64,000 nt of DNA from contig NZ_KB894585.1 in NCBI RefSeq assembly GCF_000374545.1, positions 117,600 to 181,599 on the forward strand, read 5' to 3'. The first letter of the stretch is position 1. Each line of letters begins with the position of its first letter. Source of the stretch: Anaeromusa acidaminophila DSM 3853. Its GTDB lineage: Bacteria; Bacillota; Negativicutes; Anaeromusales; Anaeromusaceae. This document shows, piece after piece, positions 1 to 7,882 of this stretch. The position numbers and the translations under genes were made by a program. The notes under the pieces were generated by a model. The model had not been told where the DNA came from. It was given only the letters and a program-made list of their open reading frames with translations, and made no database searches.

Positions 1-870
1 CAGATGGGTTACGCCGAAGGCAAATCCATGCTGTACTTGGAAGTGCGCTGCATCATGATTACCCGCGGCGCTGGCGTACAGGGCCTCCAGAACGGCTCGG
101 TAAGCTGCATCGGCGTGCCTGCGGCGGTTCCGTCCGGCATTCGTGCTGTTTTGGCGGAAAACCTGACTACTACCATGCTGGATCTGGAAGTTGCCTCTAG
201 TAATGACCAGACCTTCACCCATTCCGACATTCGCCGGACAGCTCGTACGCTCATGCAGATGCTGCCTGGCACGGACTTTATCTGCTCCGGTTACAGCGGC
301 GTGCCTAACTATGACAACATGTTCGCCGGCTCCAACTGGGATGTAGATGATTATGACGACTGGAACATTATCCAGCGTGACCTTAAAGTCGACGGCGGCC
401 TGCGTCCGGCAGCGGAAGAAGATGTCATTGCCGTACGTAATAAAGCAGCTCGGGCTCTCCAGGCTGTGTACCGCGAGCTGGGCTTCCCGGCCATTACTGA
501 CGAGGAAGTGGAAGCGGCTACCTATGCTCATGGCAGCAAGGATATGCCCGCCCGTAATATCGTCGAGGATCTCAAAGCCGCTCAGGAAATGATGAGCCGC
601 GGCATTACCGGCATTGACGTAGTCAAAGCCTTGTCGAAAGCCGGCTTCCAAGACCTGGCGGAGAACGTTCTCAACCTGCTCAAACAGCGCGTATCCGGAG
701 ATTATCTCCATACGTCGGCTATTTTGGACAGCAACTTCCATGTAGTTAGCGCCGTTAATGACGCCAACGACTATCGCGGTCCCGGAACCGGCTATCGCAT
801 GAGCGATGAGCGCTGGAACGAAATCAAGACCATTCGTCAGGCTTTAAATCCGTCTGACTTTGACGTTTAA
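1..870 (+). CDS. pduC: Propanediol dehydratase large subunit PduC (3' part only)
   Basis: This is the C-terminal half (about 289 residues) of the large subunit of adenosylcobalamin-dependent diol dehydratase, which turns 1,2-propanediol into propionaldehyde inside the microcompartment. The reading frame is open at base 1, so the start lies outside the window; the internal ATG at base 4 is not the start. Stretches such as [42 protein letters not shown] and GPGTGYR match what I recall of Salmonella PduC almost word for word, and that protein is about 554 residues long. It is followed by pduD and pduE, the other two subunits. A glycerol dehydratase is the alternative, but the shell and PduP genes downstream favour propanediol. 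Confidence 0.96.
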   Translation, partial: QMGYAEGKSMLYLEVRCIMITRGAGVQGLQNGSVSCIGVPAAVPSGIRAVLAENLTTTMLDLEVASSNDQTFTHSDIRRTARTLMQMLPGTDFICSGYSGVPNYDNMFAGSNWDVDDYDDWNIIQRDLKVDGGLRPAAEEDVIAVRNKAARALQAVYRELGFPAITDEEVEAATYAHGSKDMPARNIVEDLKAAQEMMSRGITGIDVVKALSKAGFQDLAENVLNLLKQRVSGDYLHTSAILDSNFHVVSAVNDANDYRGPGTGYRMSDERWNEIKTIRQALNPSDFDV

Positions 871-889
871 GCGGGGAGGTGCGCCGAAT

Positions 890-1540
890 ATGCAAATCAG
901 CGAACAAATGATTCGTGAGATTGTCGCACAGGTGATGCAAGGCATGGAACAGCCTACTGCCGCCAGTGCGCCTGTAAAAAAAGCGGTTGTCGGCCGTCCG
1001 ATGACCTTGGTGGAAAAAGGCGAAGCAAAAGCGGGAACTTGGGCCGATGAAGTGATCATCGCTCTGGCCCCTGCCTTTGGCAAATACCAGAACAAAACCA
1101 TCGTAGACGTGCCCCACAGCGATGTGCTGCGGGAAATCATCTCCGGTATTGAGGAAGAAGGGCTCAAAGCACGGGTTATCCGCGTGCTGCGCTCTTCGGA
1201 TGTGGCCTTTGTCGCTCATGATGCAACAAAATTGAGTGGTTCCGGCATTTCGATCGGCATTCAGTCTCGCGGCACGACAGTCATTCATCAGAAAGACCTG
1301 CCGCCGCTGAGCAACCTGGAACTATTCCCGCAGTCGCCGCTGCTGGACTTGGAAGCGTACCGCGCCATTGGCCGTAATGCTGCTAAATACGCGAAGGGCG
1401 AATCTCCGACTCCGGTACCGACTCGGAATGATCAGATGGCCCGGCCTAAATTCCAGGCTAAAGCCGCTATCCTTCACATCAAGGAAACGGAACATGTCGT
1501 TCCCGGTGCTAAAGCGGTAGAAATTGAAGTGCAGTTTTAA
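890..1540 (+). CDS. pduD: Propanediol dehydratase medium subunit PduD
   Basis: Medium subunit of B12-dependent diol dehydratase, 216 residues (Salmonella PduD is about 224). The start at ATG 890 follows GGGGAGG at 872-878; a TTG 30 bases upstream in the same frame overlaps pduC and lacks a ribosome site. Residues 1-20 ([17 protein letters not shown]) form an amphipathic helix of the type that targets cargo into the microcompartment lumen. A low-complexity linker with PTAASAP and KKAV follows before the catalytic-subunit body. It sits 19 bases after pduC and 21 bases before pduE, consistent with translation in fixed proportion. Confidence 0.95.
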   Translation: MQISEQMIREIVAQVMQGMEQPTAASAPVKKAVVGRPMTLVEKGEAKAGTWADEVIIALAPAFGKYQNKTIVDVPHSDVLREIISGIEEEGLKARVIRVLRSSDVAFVAHDATKLSGSGISIGIQSRGTTVIHQKDLPPLSNLELFPQSPLLDLEAYRAIGRNAAKYAKGESPTPVPTRNDQMARPKFQAKAAILHIKETEHVVPGAKAVEIEVQF

Positions 1541-1561
1541 ACGACGGAGGTGAATCAAACG

Positions 1562-2077
1562 ATGTCTCAAAATAAGATGATTGAAGATATTGTGCGTGAG
1601 GTCATGCGCTCCATGCACCAGGCTCCGCAAGGCGGCGCTGTGGCTGCTGCCGTGCCGACTAAAGGATTCTGCCCGGCTCAGGATTATCCGCTGGCGGAAA
1701 AACATCCTGACTTGGTCAAGACTCCTAGCGGCAAATCGCTGAACGATATTACGTTGGACAAAGTATTGGGCGGTCAGGTTACGGCCGACGATGTGCGCAT
1801 CAGCCCGGAAACGTTGCGTATGCAAGCGGAAATTGCCGACGGCGTAGGCCGGACGCAGTTTGCTGCTAATCTGCGCCGCGCTGCAGAACTGACAGCCATT
1901 CCGGATAACCGTATTTTGGAAATCTACAATGCGCTGCGCCCGAACCGTTCGACCAAAGCGGAACTTTTGGCGATTGCCGATGAAATGGAACATAAATACA
2001 GCGCCAAAATCAATGCCGACTTTGTTCGGGAAGCTGCTGACGTATACGAACGCCGCAATCGTCTCCGCGTAGACTAG
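1562..2077 (+). CDS. pduE: Propanediol dehydratase small subunit PduE
   Basis: Small subunit of diol dehydratase, 171 residues, near the family's usual 173. ATG 1562 is chosen because GGAGG lies at 1546-1550; the in-frame GTG at 1550 overlaps that site. The N-terminus (KMIEDIVREVMRSM) is a second amphipathic encapsulation-type helix like that of PduD. The C-terminal part has the family hallmarks RTQFAANLRRAAELT and ILEIYNALRPNRST. It completes the C-D-E dehydratase set and is followed nine bases later by the reactivase gene. Confidence 0.95.
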   Translation: MSQNKMIEDIVREVMRSMHQAPQGGAVAAAVPTKGFCPAQDYPLAEKHPDLVKTPSGKSLNDITLDKVLGGQVTADDVRISPETLRMQAEIADGVGRTQFAANLRRAAELTAIPDNRILEIYNALRPNRSTKAELLAIADEMEHKYSAKINADFVREAADVYERRNRLRVD

Positions 2078-2086
2078 GACACGGTT

Positions 2087-3922
2087 ATGGCGATCATTGC
2101 AGGGGTGGATATCGGCAATTCCACCACAGAAGTATGCCTGGCCAGAATTGATGCAGGTCAGCCCTTGCAATTTTTGGCCAGCAGCATTGTAAAAACAACC
2201 GGGATTAAGGGGACGCTGGCTAATGTGCCGGGCATCGTGCAGGCGATTCAGGACGCCTTAAAGAAGACCGGCCTTACCATGCGCGATTTGTCTCAGGTTC
2301 GTTTGAACGAAGCTACGCCGGTTATCGGCGATTTGGCAATGGAGACCATTACGGAAACCATTATTACCGAATCGACCATGATCGGGCACAATCCTTCCAC
2401 GCCGGGCGGAATCGGTCTGGGCGTGGGCGTGACGATTCTTATGGAAGAATTGCCGCGCACCAATGCCGGGGAAAGCGTATTGTGTATTATTCCCCGGGGA
2501 GTTGATTTTGAAGACGCTGCCAAAACGCTCAATGCGGCCTTAGCCCGAGGAGTTGACGTGCAAGGCGCCATCGTCTGTCAGGATGATGCGGTGCTCATTG
2601 CCAACCGGGTAAACAAAGCGATGCCCATTTTGGACGAGGTGGCGTTTATCGACAAAGTTCCTTTGCACATGTTGGCGGCTGTTGAGGTGGCCGAAGCGGG
2701 ACGAACCATTACGACCCTGTCCAATCCCTATGGCATTGCGACGGTCTTTGGCCTGAACGCGGACGAAACCAAGATGGTAGTGCCTATTGCCAGAGCCTTG
2801 ATCGGCAATCGTTCCGCAGTGGTGGTGCGTACGCCTCAAGGGGATGTCAAGGCGCGCGCCATTCCGGCCGGTTTTATTACCGTGCTGGGGCAAAAGGGAC
2901 GGAACGAAGTGGATGTGGAGGCTGGCGCCTCGAAAATCATGGAAGCCGTGGAACGTGTGCAGCCGGTACAGGATGTGCAAGGAGAAGCGGGAACCAATGT
3001 CAATGGCATGCTGGAACGTGTGCGGCAGGTCATGGGCGATTTGACGGCGCAGCCTTTAGGCGAAATGAAAATCCAGGACATCTTGGCGGTGGATACCTTT
3101 GTGCCTCAAAAGGTGCAAGGCGGTCTGGCCGGCGAATTTGCCTTGGAGAATGCCGTGGCCTTGGCGGCCATGGTGAAAACCAGCCGGTTGCCGATGCAGC
3201 AGATTGCTGATCGGCTGACGTCCGAACTGGGAATCGGCGTGGTCATCGCCGGCGTAGAAGCGAATATGGCCATTTTGGGAGCCATGACAACACCGGGAAC
3301 GGATAAGCCTTTGGCGATTCTGGATATGGGCGGCGGTTCGACCGATGCGGCTATTATCACCCGCGATGAAAAGGTGCATGCCATTCATCTTGGCGGCGCC
3401 GGAGACATGGTGACCATGTTGATCAATTCGGAGCTAGGGTTGAATGATTTGTCCCTGGCGGAAGAAATCAAAAAGTATCCTTTGGCCAAGGTGGAAAGCC
3501 TGTACCATATTCGTCTGGAAGACGGCACAGTGCGCTTTTTCTCGGAGCATCTGCCGCCGCATGTCTTCGCTAGAAACGTAATTTTAAAAGAAGACGATAT
3601 GGTTCCCATTCCGACGGATCATGCGCTGGATCGCATTCGCCATGTCCGGCGGGAGGCCAAGAAAAGAGTGTTCGTGACCAATGCGCTGCGGTCGTTGGCG
3701 CGAGTGGCTCCGACGGGAAACATTCGGCACATTGAGTTCGTGGTTCTTGTTGGCGGTTCGGCGCTGGATTTTGAAGTTGCGGATATGGTAAGCGATGCGT
3801 TGGCTGAATATGGCATTGTTTGCGGTCGCGGCAACATTCGAGGTTGTGAAGGCCCGCGCAACGCCGTAGCTACTGGCTTGGTGCTGTCGTATACGCATGA
3901 AGGCCCTGGCAGAGAGGCGTGA
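2087..3922 (+). CDS. pduG: Diol dehydratase reactivase large subunit PduG
   Basis: Large subunit of the ATP-dependent chaperone-like factor that removes damaged cobalamin from diol dehydratase so that fresh adenosylcobalamin can bind. At 611 residues it equals the family length (about 610). The N-terminus GVDIGNSTTEVCL is the phosphate-1 motif of the actin/Hsp70 ATPase fold, and LDMGGGSTDAAI near residue 413 is the second phosphate motif. The VGGSALDFE stretch near the end matches the adenosine-motif region. The gene overlaps the start region of the small-subunit gene, as expected for subunits of one complex. Confidence 0.95.
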   Translation: MAIIAGVDIGNSTTEVCLARIDAGQPLQFLASSIVKTTGIKGTLANVPGIVQAIQDALKKTGLTMRDLSQVRLNEATPVIGDLAMETITETIITESTMIGHNPSTPGGIGLGVGVTILMEELPRTNAGESVLCIIPRGVDFEDAAKTLNAALARGVDVQGAIVCQDDAVLIANRVNKAMPILDEVAFIDKVPLHMLAAVEVAEAGRTITTLSNPYGIATVFGLNADETKMVVPIARALIGNRSAVVVRTPQGDVKARAIPAGFITVLGQKGRNEVDVEAGASKIMEAVERVQPVQDVQGEAGTNVNGMLERVRQVMGDLTAQPLGEMKIQDILAVDTFVPQKVQGGLAGEFALENAVALAAMVKTSRLPMQQIADRLTSELGIGVVIAGVEANMAILGAMTTPGTDKPLAILDMGGGSTDAAIITRDEKVHAIHLGGAGDMVTMLINSELGLNDLSLAEEIKKYPLAKVESLYHIRLEDGTVRFFSEHLPPHVFARNVILKEDDMVPIPTDHALDRIRHVRREAKKRVFVTNALRSLARVAPTGNIRHIEFVVLVGGSALDFEVADMVSDALAEYGIVCGRGNIRGCEGPRNAVATGLVLSYTHEGPGREA

Positions 3923-3927
3923 AGACG

Positions 3928-4419
3928 ATGTTGGGAGATCAGAAAGTCCGGCCCAGTGTATTTCTCGCTGTGGCGGCTCACGACAAGTTGGAGGCCAAAC
4001 TGCGCGAGATTAAGGCTGGCATGGAAGAAGAAGGCATACCCTGGAGACTCACAGAGCAGGAAACAGGAGACGCTGCCCGCTTAGCGCATGAAGCAGCCTT
4101 CGCGTCGCCCCTGGGGGTGGGCGTAGGCGTTAGTGGCGAGGGGCTGTGCATCCATTACCGCAAATTGGCACTGGAAGAGCCGCTTTTTATACATCCTGGG
4201 CCTGGAGATCCGAGCGTGTGGCGGTTGTTTGGGTATAACGCCGCCAGGCTTGTCAAAGGCATTCCTTTTAAGGAAAAGGCTGAGGAAGTCGGCGTGCCTG
4301 CCGGCGAGGCGGAAGCGGTAGCGGAAGAAGATCTGACCTCGTTGGTAGCGGAGATTGTCCGCAGGATGTTGCAAGAAACGGCGGGGGCCCCGGGAGGGCC
4401 AGGAGGCCATGGGAGGTGA
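3928..4419 (+). CDS. pduH: Diol dehydratase reactivase small subunit PduH with C-terminal extension
   Basis: Small subunit of the dehydratase reactivase; the core ([41 protein letters not shown]) matches PduH/DdrB, which swaps places with the dehydratase medium subunit. ATG 3928 lies about ten bases after AGAGAGG; an in-frame GTG at 3919 overlaps the pduG stop and is too close to that site. At 163 residues it is about 45 longer than the usual 116. The extra C-terminal part is acidic and ends in an amphipathic helix, [14 protein letters not shown], very like the encapsulation helices of PduD, PduE and PduL, then a Gly/Pro tail. I infer a C-terminal lumen-targeting peptide. Confidence 0.9.
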   Translation: MLGDQKVRPSVFLAVAAHDKLEAKLREIKAGMEEEGIPWRLTEQETGDAARLAHEAAFASPLGVGVGVSGEGLCIHYRKLALEEPLFIHPGPGDPSVWRLFGYNAARLVKGIPFKEKAEEVGVPAGEAEAVAEEDLTSLVAEIVRRMLQETAGAPGGPGGHGR

Positions 4420-4423
4420 ATGC

Positions 4424-5029
4424 ATGGTCAGACAAGCATTAGGTATGATTGAAGCCGTTGGCTTGCCTGTCGCCATTACGGCGGCGGATGCAGCTGTAAA
4501 ATCGGCTAATGTAAAATTAGTAGGTTATGAATTGGCGAAAGGCAGCGGCATGGTCCTGATCAAAGTGGTCGGCGACGTAGGCGCCGTAAAGGCGGCTGTA
4601 GAAGCCGGCAGCGCCGCTGCGGCAAGAGTGGGGCGCATTGTCGCCACTCATGTCATCCCCCGGCCGCACCAGGAGTTGGATTGTATACTTCTTACCAAAG
4701 AAACGGTAGGAACGAAGCTGGAAACTGCGGTGGAAGAAATGCCGGAAGAGCAAGCAGAGATGGAAGCGGAAGAAGAACCGCCCATAGCGTCGGAGCCGGA
4801 AAAAAACGTGCCGGAAGAAACGTCTGCGGAAGCCGAAATAGAGACCATGGTTGAGGAAGAGCTTGAAACCGTGGAGGAAGAACAGGAACTTCTGAGCGAA
4901 GAGCCAGCCGTTGATCCGGCGGATAGCTGCAATTTGTGTCACGATCCAAATTGCCCGAGGCGTAAGGGTGATCCTCGTAATACTTGCCTGCATTATGGAA
5001 AAAACGACAAGGAGGATGAATCAATATGA
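4424..5029 (+). CDS. pduK: BMC shell protein, PduK-like, with acidic linker and cysteine motif
   Basis: Hexamer-type microcompartment shell protein of 201 residues. Residues 1-90 are one BMC domain ([14 protein letters not shown] at the start, VIPRPHQEL at its end). Residues 105-165 are a strongly acidic, Glu-rich linker. The C-terminus has cysteines at about 169, 172, 177 and 188 (CX2CX4CX10C), which could hold a metal or Fe-S cluster, as proposed for PduK. ATG 4424 is preceded by GGGAGGTG at 4411-4418. The stop overlaps the next start as ATGA. The acidic spacer is longer than I recall for Salmonella PduK (about 160 residues in total). Confidence 0.88.
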   Translation: MVRQALGMIEAVGLPVAITAADAAVKSANVKLVGYELAKGSGMVLIKVVGDVGAVKAAVEAGSAAAARVGRIVATHVIPRPHQELDCILLTKETVGTKLETAVEEMPEEQAEMEAEEEPPIASEPEKNVPEETSAEAEIETMVEEELETVEEEQELLSEEPAVDPADSCNLCHDPNCPRRKGDPRNTCLHYGKNDKEDESI

Positions 5030-5304
5030 GTGGAGAGGCATTGGGAATGGTTGAAACCAAAGGCTTGGTAGGTGCGATCGAAGCAGCTGACGCCATGGTG
5101 AAAGCAGCCAACGTAAGCCTAGTTGGGTATGAAAAAATCGGTTCCGGTTTGGTAACCGTTATGGTGCGCGGTGACGTAGGCGCGGTGAAAGCGGCTACCG
5201 ATACCGGCGCTGCAGCAGCGCAACGGGTTGGCGAGCTGATTTCGGTGCACGTCATTCCGCGTCCGCATACGGACATTGAGAAAATTCTTCCTAAATCTTT
5301 ATAA
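5026..5304 (+). CDS. pduJ: BMC shell protein PduJ/PduA-type
   Basis: Small single-BMC-domain shell protein, 92 residues, the size of PduA and PduJ, the main facet-forming hexamers. It starts [20 protein letters not shown] and ends with [14 protein letters not shown], both family signatures. The pore-loop region reads [12 protein letters not shown], as in propanediol-type pores. It overlaps the upstream gene by four bases. The position after pduK is where PduJ usually lies; pduA, if present, would be upstream of the window. The J name rests on gene order. Confidence 0.88.
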   Translation: MSGEALGMVETKGLVGAIEAADAMVKAANVSLVGYEKIGSGLVTVMVRGDVGAVKAATDTGAAAAQRVGELISVHVIPRPHTDIEKILPKSL

Positions 5305-5328
5305 TTTCTATGGTAACGAGGTGAGAGG

Positions 5329-5988
5329 ATGGACAGCGCAACGATCGAAGCCATTGTGACCCAGGTTTTGCAGTCTTTGGCGGTAGAGCCGGAAGCAATG
5401 GCGGTGACGGAAGGGATTCCTGTCGGGATATCAAACCGGCACATCCACCTCTCTGCTGAGCATATGGAGATTTTGTTCGGCTGTGGCAGCCAGTTGACTC
5501 GCCAAAAAGATTTGAAACAGGTGGGGGAATTTGCGGCAGCGGAAACAGTGACGTTGGTTGGGCCTAAGGGAGTAATTCGCAATGTGCGCGTCCTAGGGCC
5601 CATCCGCGGCACGACGCAGGTGGAAATTTCCCGTACCGACGGCTTTGCTTTGGGAGTCAAAGCGCCTGTACGGGATTCCGGCGATATCGAAGGAAGCGCC
5701 GGAATTATCCTAACAGGACCTTGCGGCGCAGTAACTTTGGAAAAGGGTGTTATCTGCGCAGCCAGACATATTCATATGCACAATGATGATGCCCGCCGCT
5801 TCGGTGTGAAAGACGGCGAGCGGGTCATAGTGGAGGTTGACGGTCCGCGAGGAGCGGACTTGAAACATGTTTTGGTTCGGGTGAAAGAAGAGTTTCGCTT
5901 GGAAATGCACATTGATACGGACGAAGCCAATGCCCTGGGCATTGGTCCGGGGGCTACGGTGACACTGCGCCGGGAACAGGAGGCGTAA
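5329..5988 (+). CDS. pduL: Phosphate propanoyltransferase PduL
   Basis: Microcompartment phosphotransacylase: propionyl-CoA plus phosphate gives propionyl phosphate and recycles CoA in the lumen. At 219 residues it fits the family. Two zinc-binding HxH pairs are visible, NRHIHLS (H38, H40) and ARHIHMH (H147, H149). The first 17 residues (DSATIEAIVTQVLQSL) form an encapsulation helix. The start follows GAGGTGAGAGG. It lies between the shell genes and the flavoprotein gene. Confidence 0.95.
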   Translation: MDSATIEAIVTQVLQSLAVEPEAMAVTEGIPVGISNRHIHLSAEHMEILFGCGSQLTRQKDLKQVGEFAAAETVTLVGPKGVIRNVRVLGPIRGTTQVEISRTDGFALGVKAPVRDSGDIEGSAGIILTGPCGAVTLEKGVICAARHIHMHNDDARRFGVKDGERVIVEVDGPRGADLKHVLVRVKEEFRLEMHIDTDEANALGIGPGATVTLRREQEA

Positions 5989-5989
5989 A

Positions 5990-6790
5990 GTGGAACGGGA
6001 AGACATAATCCGTTTGGTGACGGAAGAAGTCATGCGGCGTTTAGGAACGCCGCAGCCTGTGCAGCCAGCGGTCAAACAGGCGCTGGCCTTGTTTACAGGC
6101 GGCGCGTTGGGCCTGGAAGAGGCGCTGGCGCAACTGGCGCAGTTGCAGAATCAGGGCGTTCGTTTAACTGCTGTCTTATCCAAGGCGGCGGAGACGGTGA
6201 TCGGTGTAGAGCGATTGCGCAAGGCGCTGGGAATGGAGCTGGACATTCGTTTGGCGACAGATCCTTTGCCGAAACAAGACCTAAAAGAGGCTGATGTCGT
6301 GCTTGTGCCTGTATTGACGCAGAACACTGCGGCTAAACTGGCTCGCACCTTAGCAGACACAACTATTTCGACCCTGGTGATGCAGGCGCTCTTAATGGGG
6401 AAAGCGGTCATTGCCGCGCGTAATGCCGCGGATCCCAAGGATCCTTGGCGTGTCCATGGAGGCATGGGCGCAGCCAGACCGACGTTAACTCGAGCATTAC
6501 AGGATAATCTGAAAACCTTGGAATCCTACGGGGTGGCGTTGGTGGACGCCGGTGCGCTAGCGGCTGAGGCTATGCAACAGCTGGGCGTGACTACTGGCGT
6601 GATGACGAAAGCAAAAGAAACTGCACAAAAACCGTCTTTGCCCAAAGGGCAGGGAAGGCGGGTTATTGACGCGGCGATGATTCAAGTGCGGGCAGCTCAA
6701 GGGGAATCCATCCTGACGGTTGGTCCCCAAGACCTGGTGACGCCCTTGGCGCGCGATGTGGCTCGGGAGTGCGGTGTGGAACTCAGATAA
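5990..6790 (+). CDS. Microcompartment-associated flavoprotein-family protein
   Basis: A 266-residue protein at the place where PduM lies in the Salmonella operon, but longer and different. Residues 1-17 (REDIIRLVTEEVMRRLG) are an encapsulation-type amphipathic helix. Residues 30-170 resemble the flavoprotein fold (LFTGGALGLEEAL, then ADVVLVPVLTQNTAAKLA, MQALLMGKAVIAA), as in dipicolinate synthase B and PanB/CoaC-like proteins. Residues 220-265 form a small C-terminal domain (RRVIDAAMIQVRAA, VTPLARDVARECGVEL). GTG 5990 is one base after the pduL stop. Flavoprotein-fold genes occur in other BMC loci; substrate and reaction are unknown. Confidence 0.75.
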   Translation: MEREDIIRLVTEEVMRRLGTPQPVQPAVKQALALFTGGALGLEEALAQLAQLQNQGVRLTAVLSKAAETVIGVERLRKALGMELDIRLATDPLPKQDLKEADVVLVPVLTQNTAAKLARTLADTTISTLVMQALLMGKAVIAARNAADPKDPWRVHGGMGAARPTLTRALQDNLKTLESYGVALVDAGALAAEAMQQLGVTTGVMTKAKETAQKPSLPKGQGRRVIDAAMIQVRAAQGESILTVGPQDLVTPLARDVARECGVELR

Positions 6791-6814
6791 CCCAGAGGAA
6801 TGGGAGAATGTAAC

Positions 6815-7819
6815 ATGAGTGTGTATACGCGAACCGGAGATGGCGGTACAACCAGCTTATACAGTAAGGAACGCGTTTCTAAAGACGACATAAGAGTCGA
6901 GGCCTACGGCACGGTGGATGAAGCCAGCGCGGCTATGGGCGCAGCTCGGGCGTTAGTGGCTTGTTTTCCCTGGGCGGAAGAATGCTTGCAAACGCTGCAA
7001 AGCGAGCTGATCGATTTGAATGCCGACTTGGCGACGTACTTTACCGAGCAGGCCCCAGGGCGCATTACTGAAATCCATGTGGCCAGGCTGGAGGCAGTCA
7101 TCGATGAAATGGAGCAACGGCGCATTCCTCAGCATTATTTTGTTACTCCCGGCGAGTCGAAGGCCAGCGCGGCGTTGGATGTGGCGCGCACCATTGTGCG
7201 CCGCGCCGAACGGCGTACGATTACCTTAAGCCAAAAGGCCTTTGTTCCCGAAGCGGACCGCCGTTATTTGAACCGCCTGTCAGATTTACTTTTTGTGATG
7301 GCTCGCTGTGTGGAGCAAGAAGAGGTGGTGCAAAAGGCAACGGCCCAAATTGTGGAGCGTTTGACAAATGGGCAACAGCGTCCGGGAGGCTCGGCTTGCA
7401 AGGAGGCGAAAACCTTGCTGGATAAGGCGAAACAGATTCTTGAAGAAGCGGAATATAAGGCCATGGAAATCGGTGTACCTATGGTTATTGCTGTGGTAGA
7501 CGCCGGAGGCAACTTAGTAGCGCAGCATCGAATGGATGGCTCTCTTTTGGCCAGCATTTCGCTGGCTTTGGATAAAGCCTATACGGCGGCAGCGCTTAAG
7601 ATGTCTACGGAGGAAGTGGCGCAATTGGTGCAGCCGGGAGGTCCCTTGTATGGTCTTAATACGGCGCAGCAAGGACGCTTTGTTGTTTTCGGCGGCGGTT
7701 TGCCGCTGCTAAGCGGCAAAGAGGTCATAGGCGGAATCGGCGTCAGCGGCGGCGCGGTGCATGAAGACGTACAAGTTGCCAATGCGGCTTTGGCCGCCTG
7801 GAAAAACGTCCGAGCCTAA
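6815..7819 (+). CDS. pduO: PduO: cob(I)alamin adenosyltransferase fused to GlcG/HbpS domain
   Basis: Two-domain protein of 334 residues. Residues 1-185 are a PduO-type ATP:cob(I)alamin adenosyltransferase that remakes adenosylcobalamin for diol dehydratase: TRTGDGGTTSL is the ATP-binding N-terminus, and RRAERRTI and RRYLNRLSDLLFVMAR are the cobalamin-side motifs. Residues 195-334 are the heme-binding GlcG/HbpS-like domain (GVPMVIAVVDAGGNLVAQHRMDG, GGIGVSGG). Start ATG 6815 has GGGAG eight bases upstream; ATG 6800 has no well-spaced site. This two-domain layout is the usual one in pdu loci. Confidence 0.94.
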   Translation: MSVYTRTGDGGTTSLYSKERVSKDDIRVEAYGTVDEASAAMGAARALVACFPWAEECLQTLQSELIDLNADLATYFTEQAPGRITEIHVARLEAVIDEMEQRRIPQHYFVTPGESKASAALDVARTIVRRAERRTITLSQKAFVPEADRRYLNRLSDLLFVMARCVEQEEVVQKATAQIVERLTNGQQRPGGSACKEAKTLLDKAKQILEEAEYKAMEIGVPMVIAVVDAGGNLVAQHRMDGSLLASISLALDKAYTAAALKMSTEEVAQLVQPGGPLYGLNTAQQGRFVVFGGGLPLLSGKEVIGGIGVSGGAVHEDVQVANAALAAWKNVRA

Positions 7820-7882
7820 GAAAGCGCGGTTTTGGCCGACTGCTTTCGAAACGGCGCAGTAGCGCCGGAAGGAGGAACAAGA

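Noticed and set aside
1322..2170. Minus-strand open frame opposite pduD/pduE
   Set aside because: Antisense shadow with no ribosome site or family resemblance.
4692..5660. Minus-strand open frame opposite pduK-pduJ-pduL
   Set aside because: Crosses three real genes; Ser/Thr/Pro-rich composition is the mirror of the Glu-rich and Ala-rich coding strand.
5990..6790. Calling this gene pduM
   Set aside because: Position fits, but length (266 against about 160) and the flavoprotein-like body do not.
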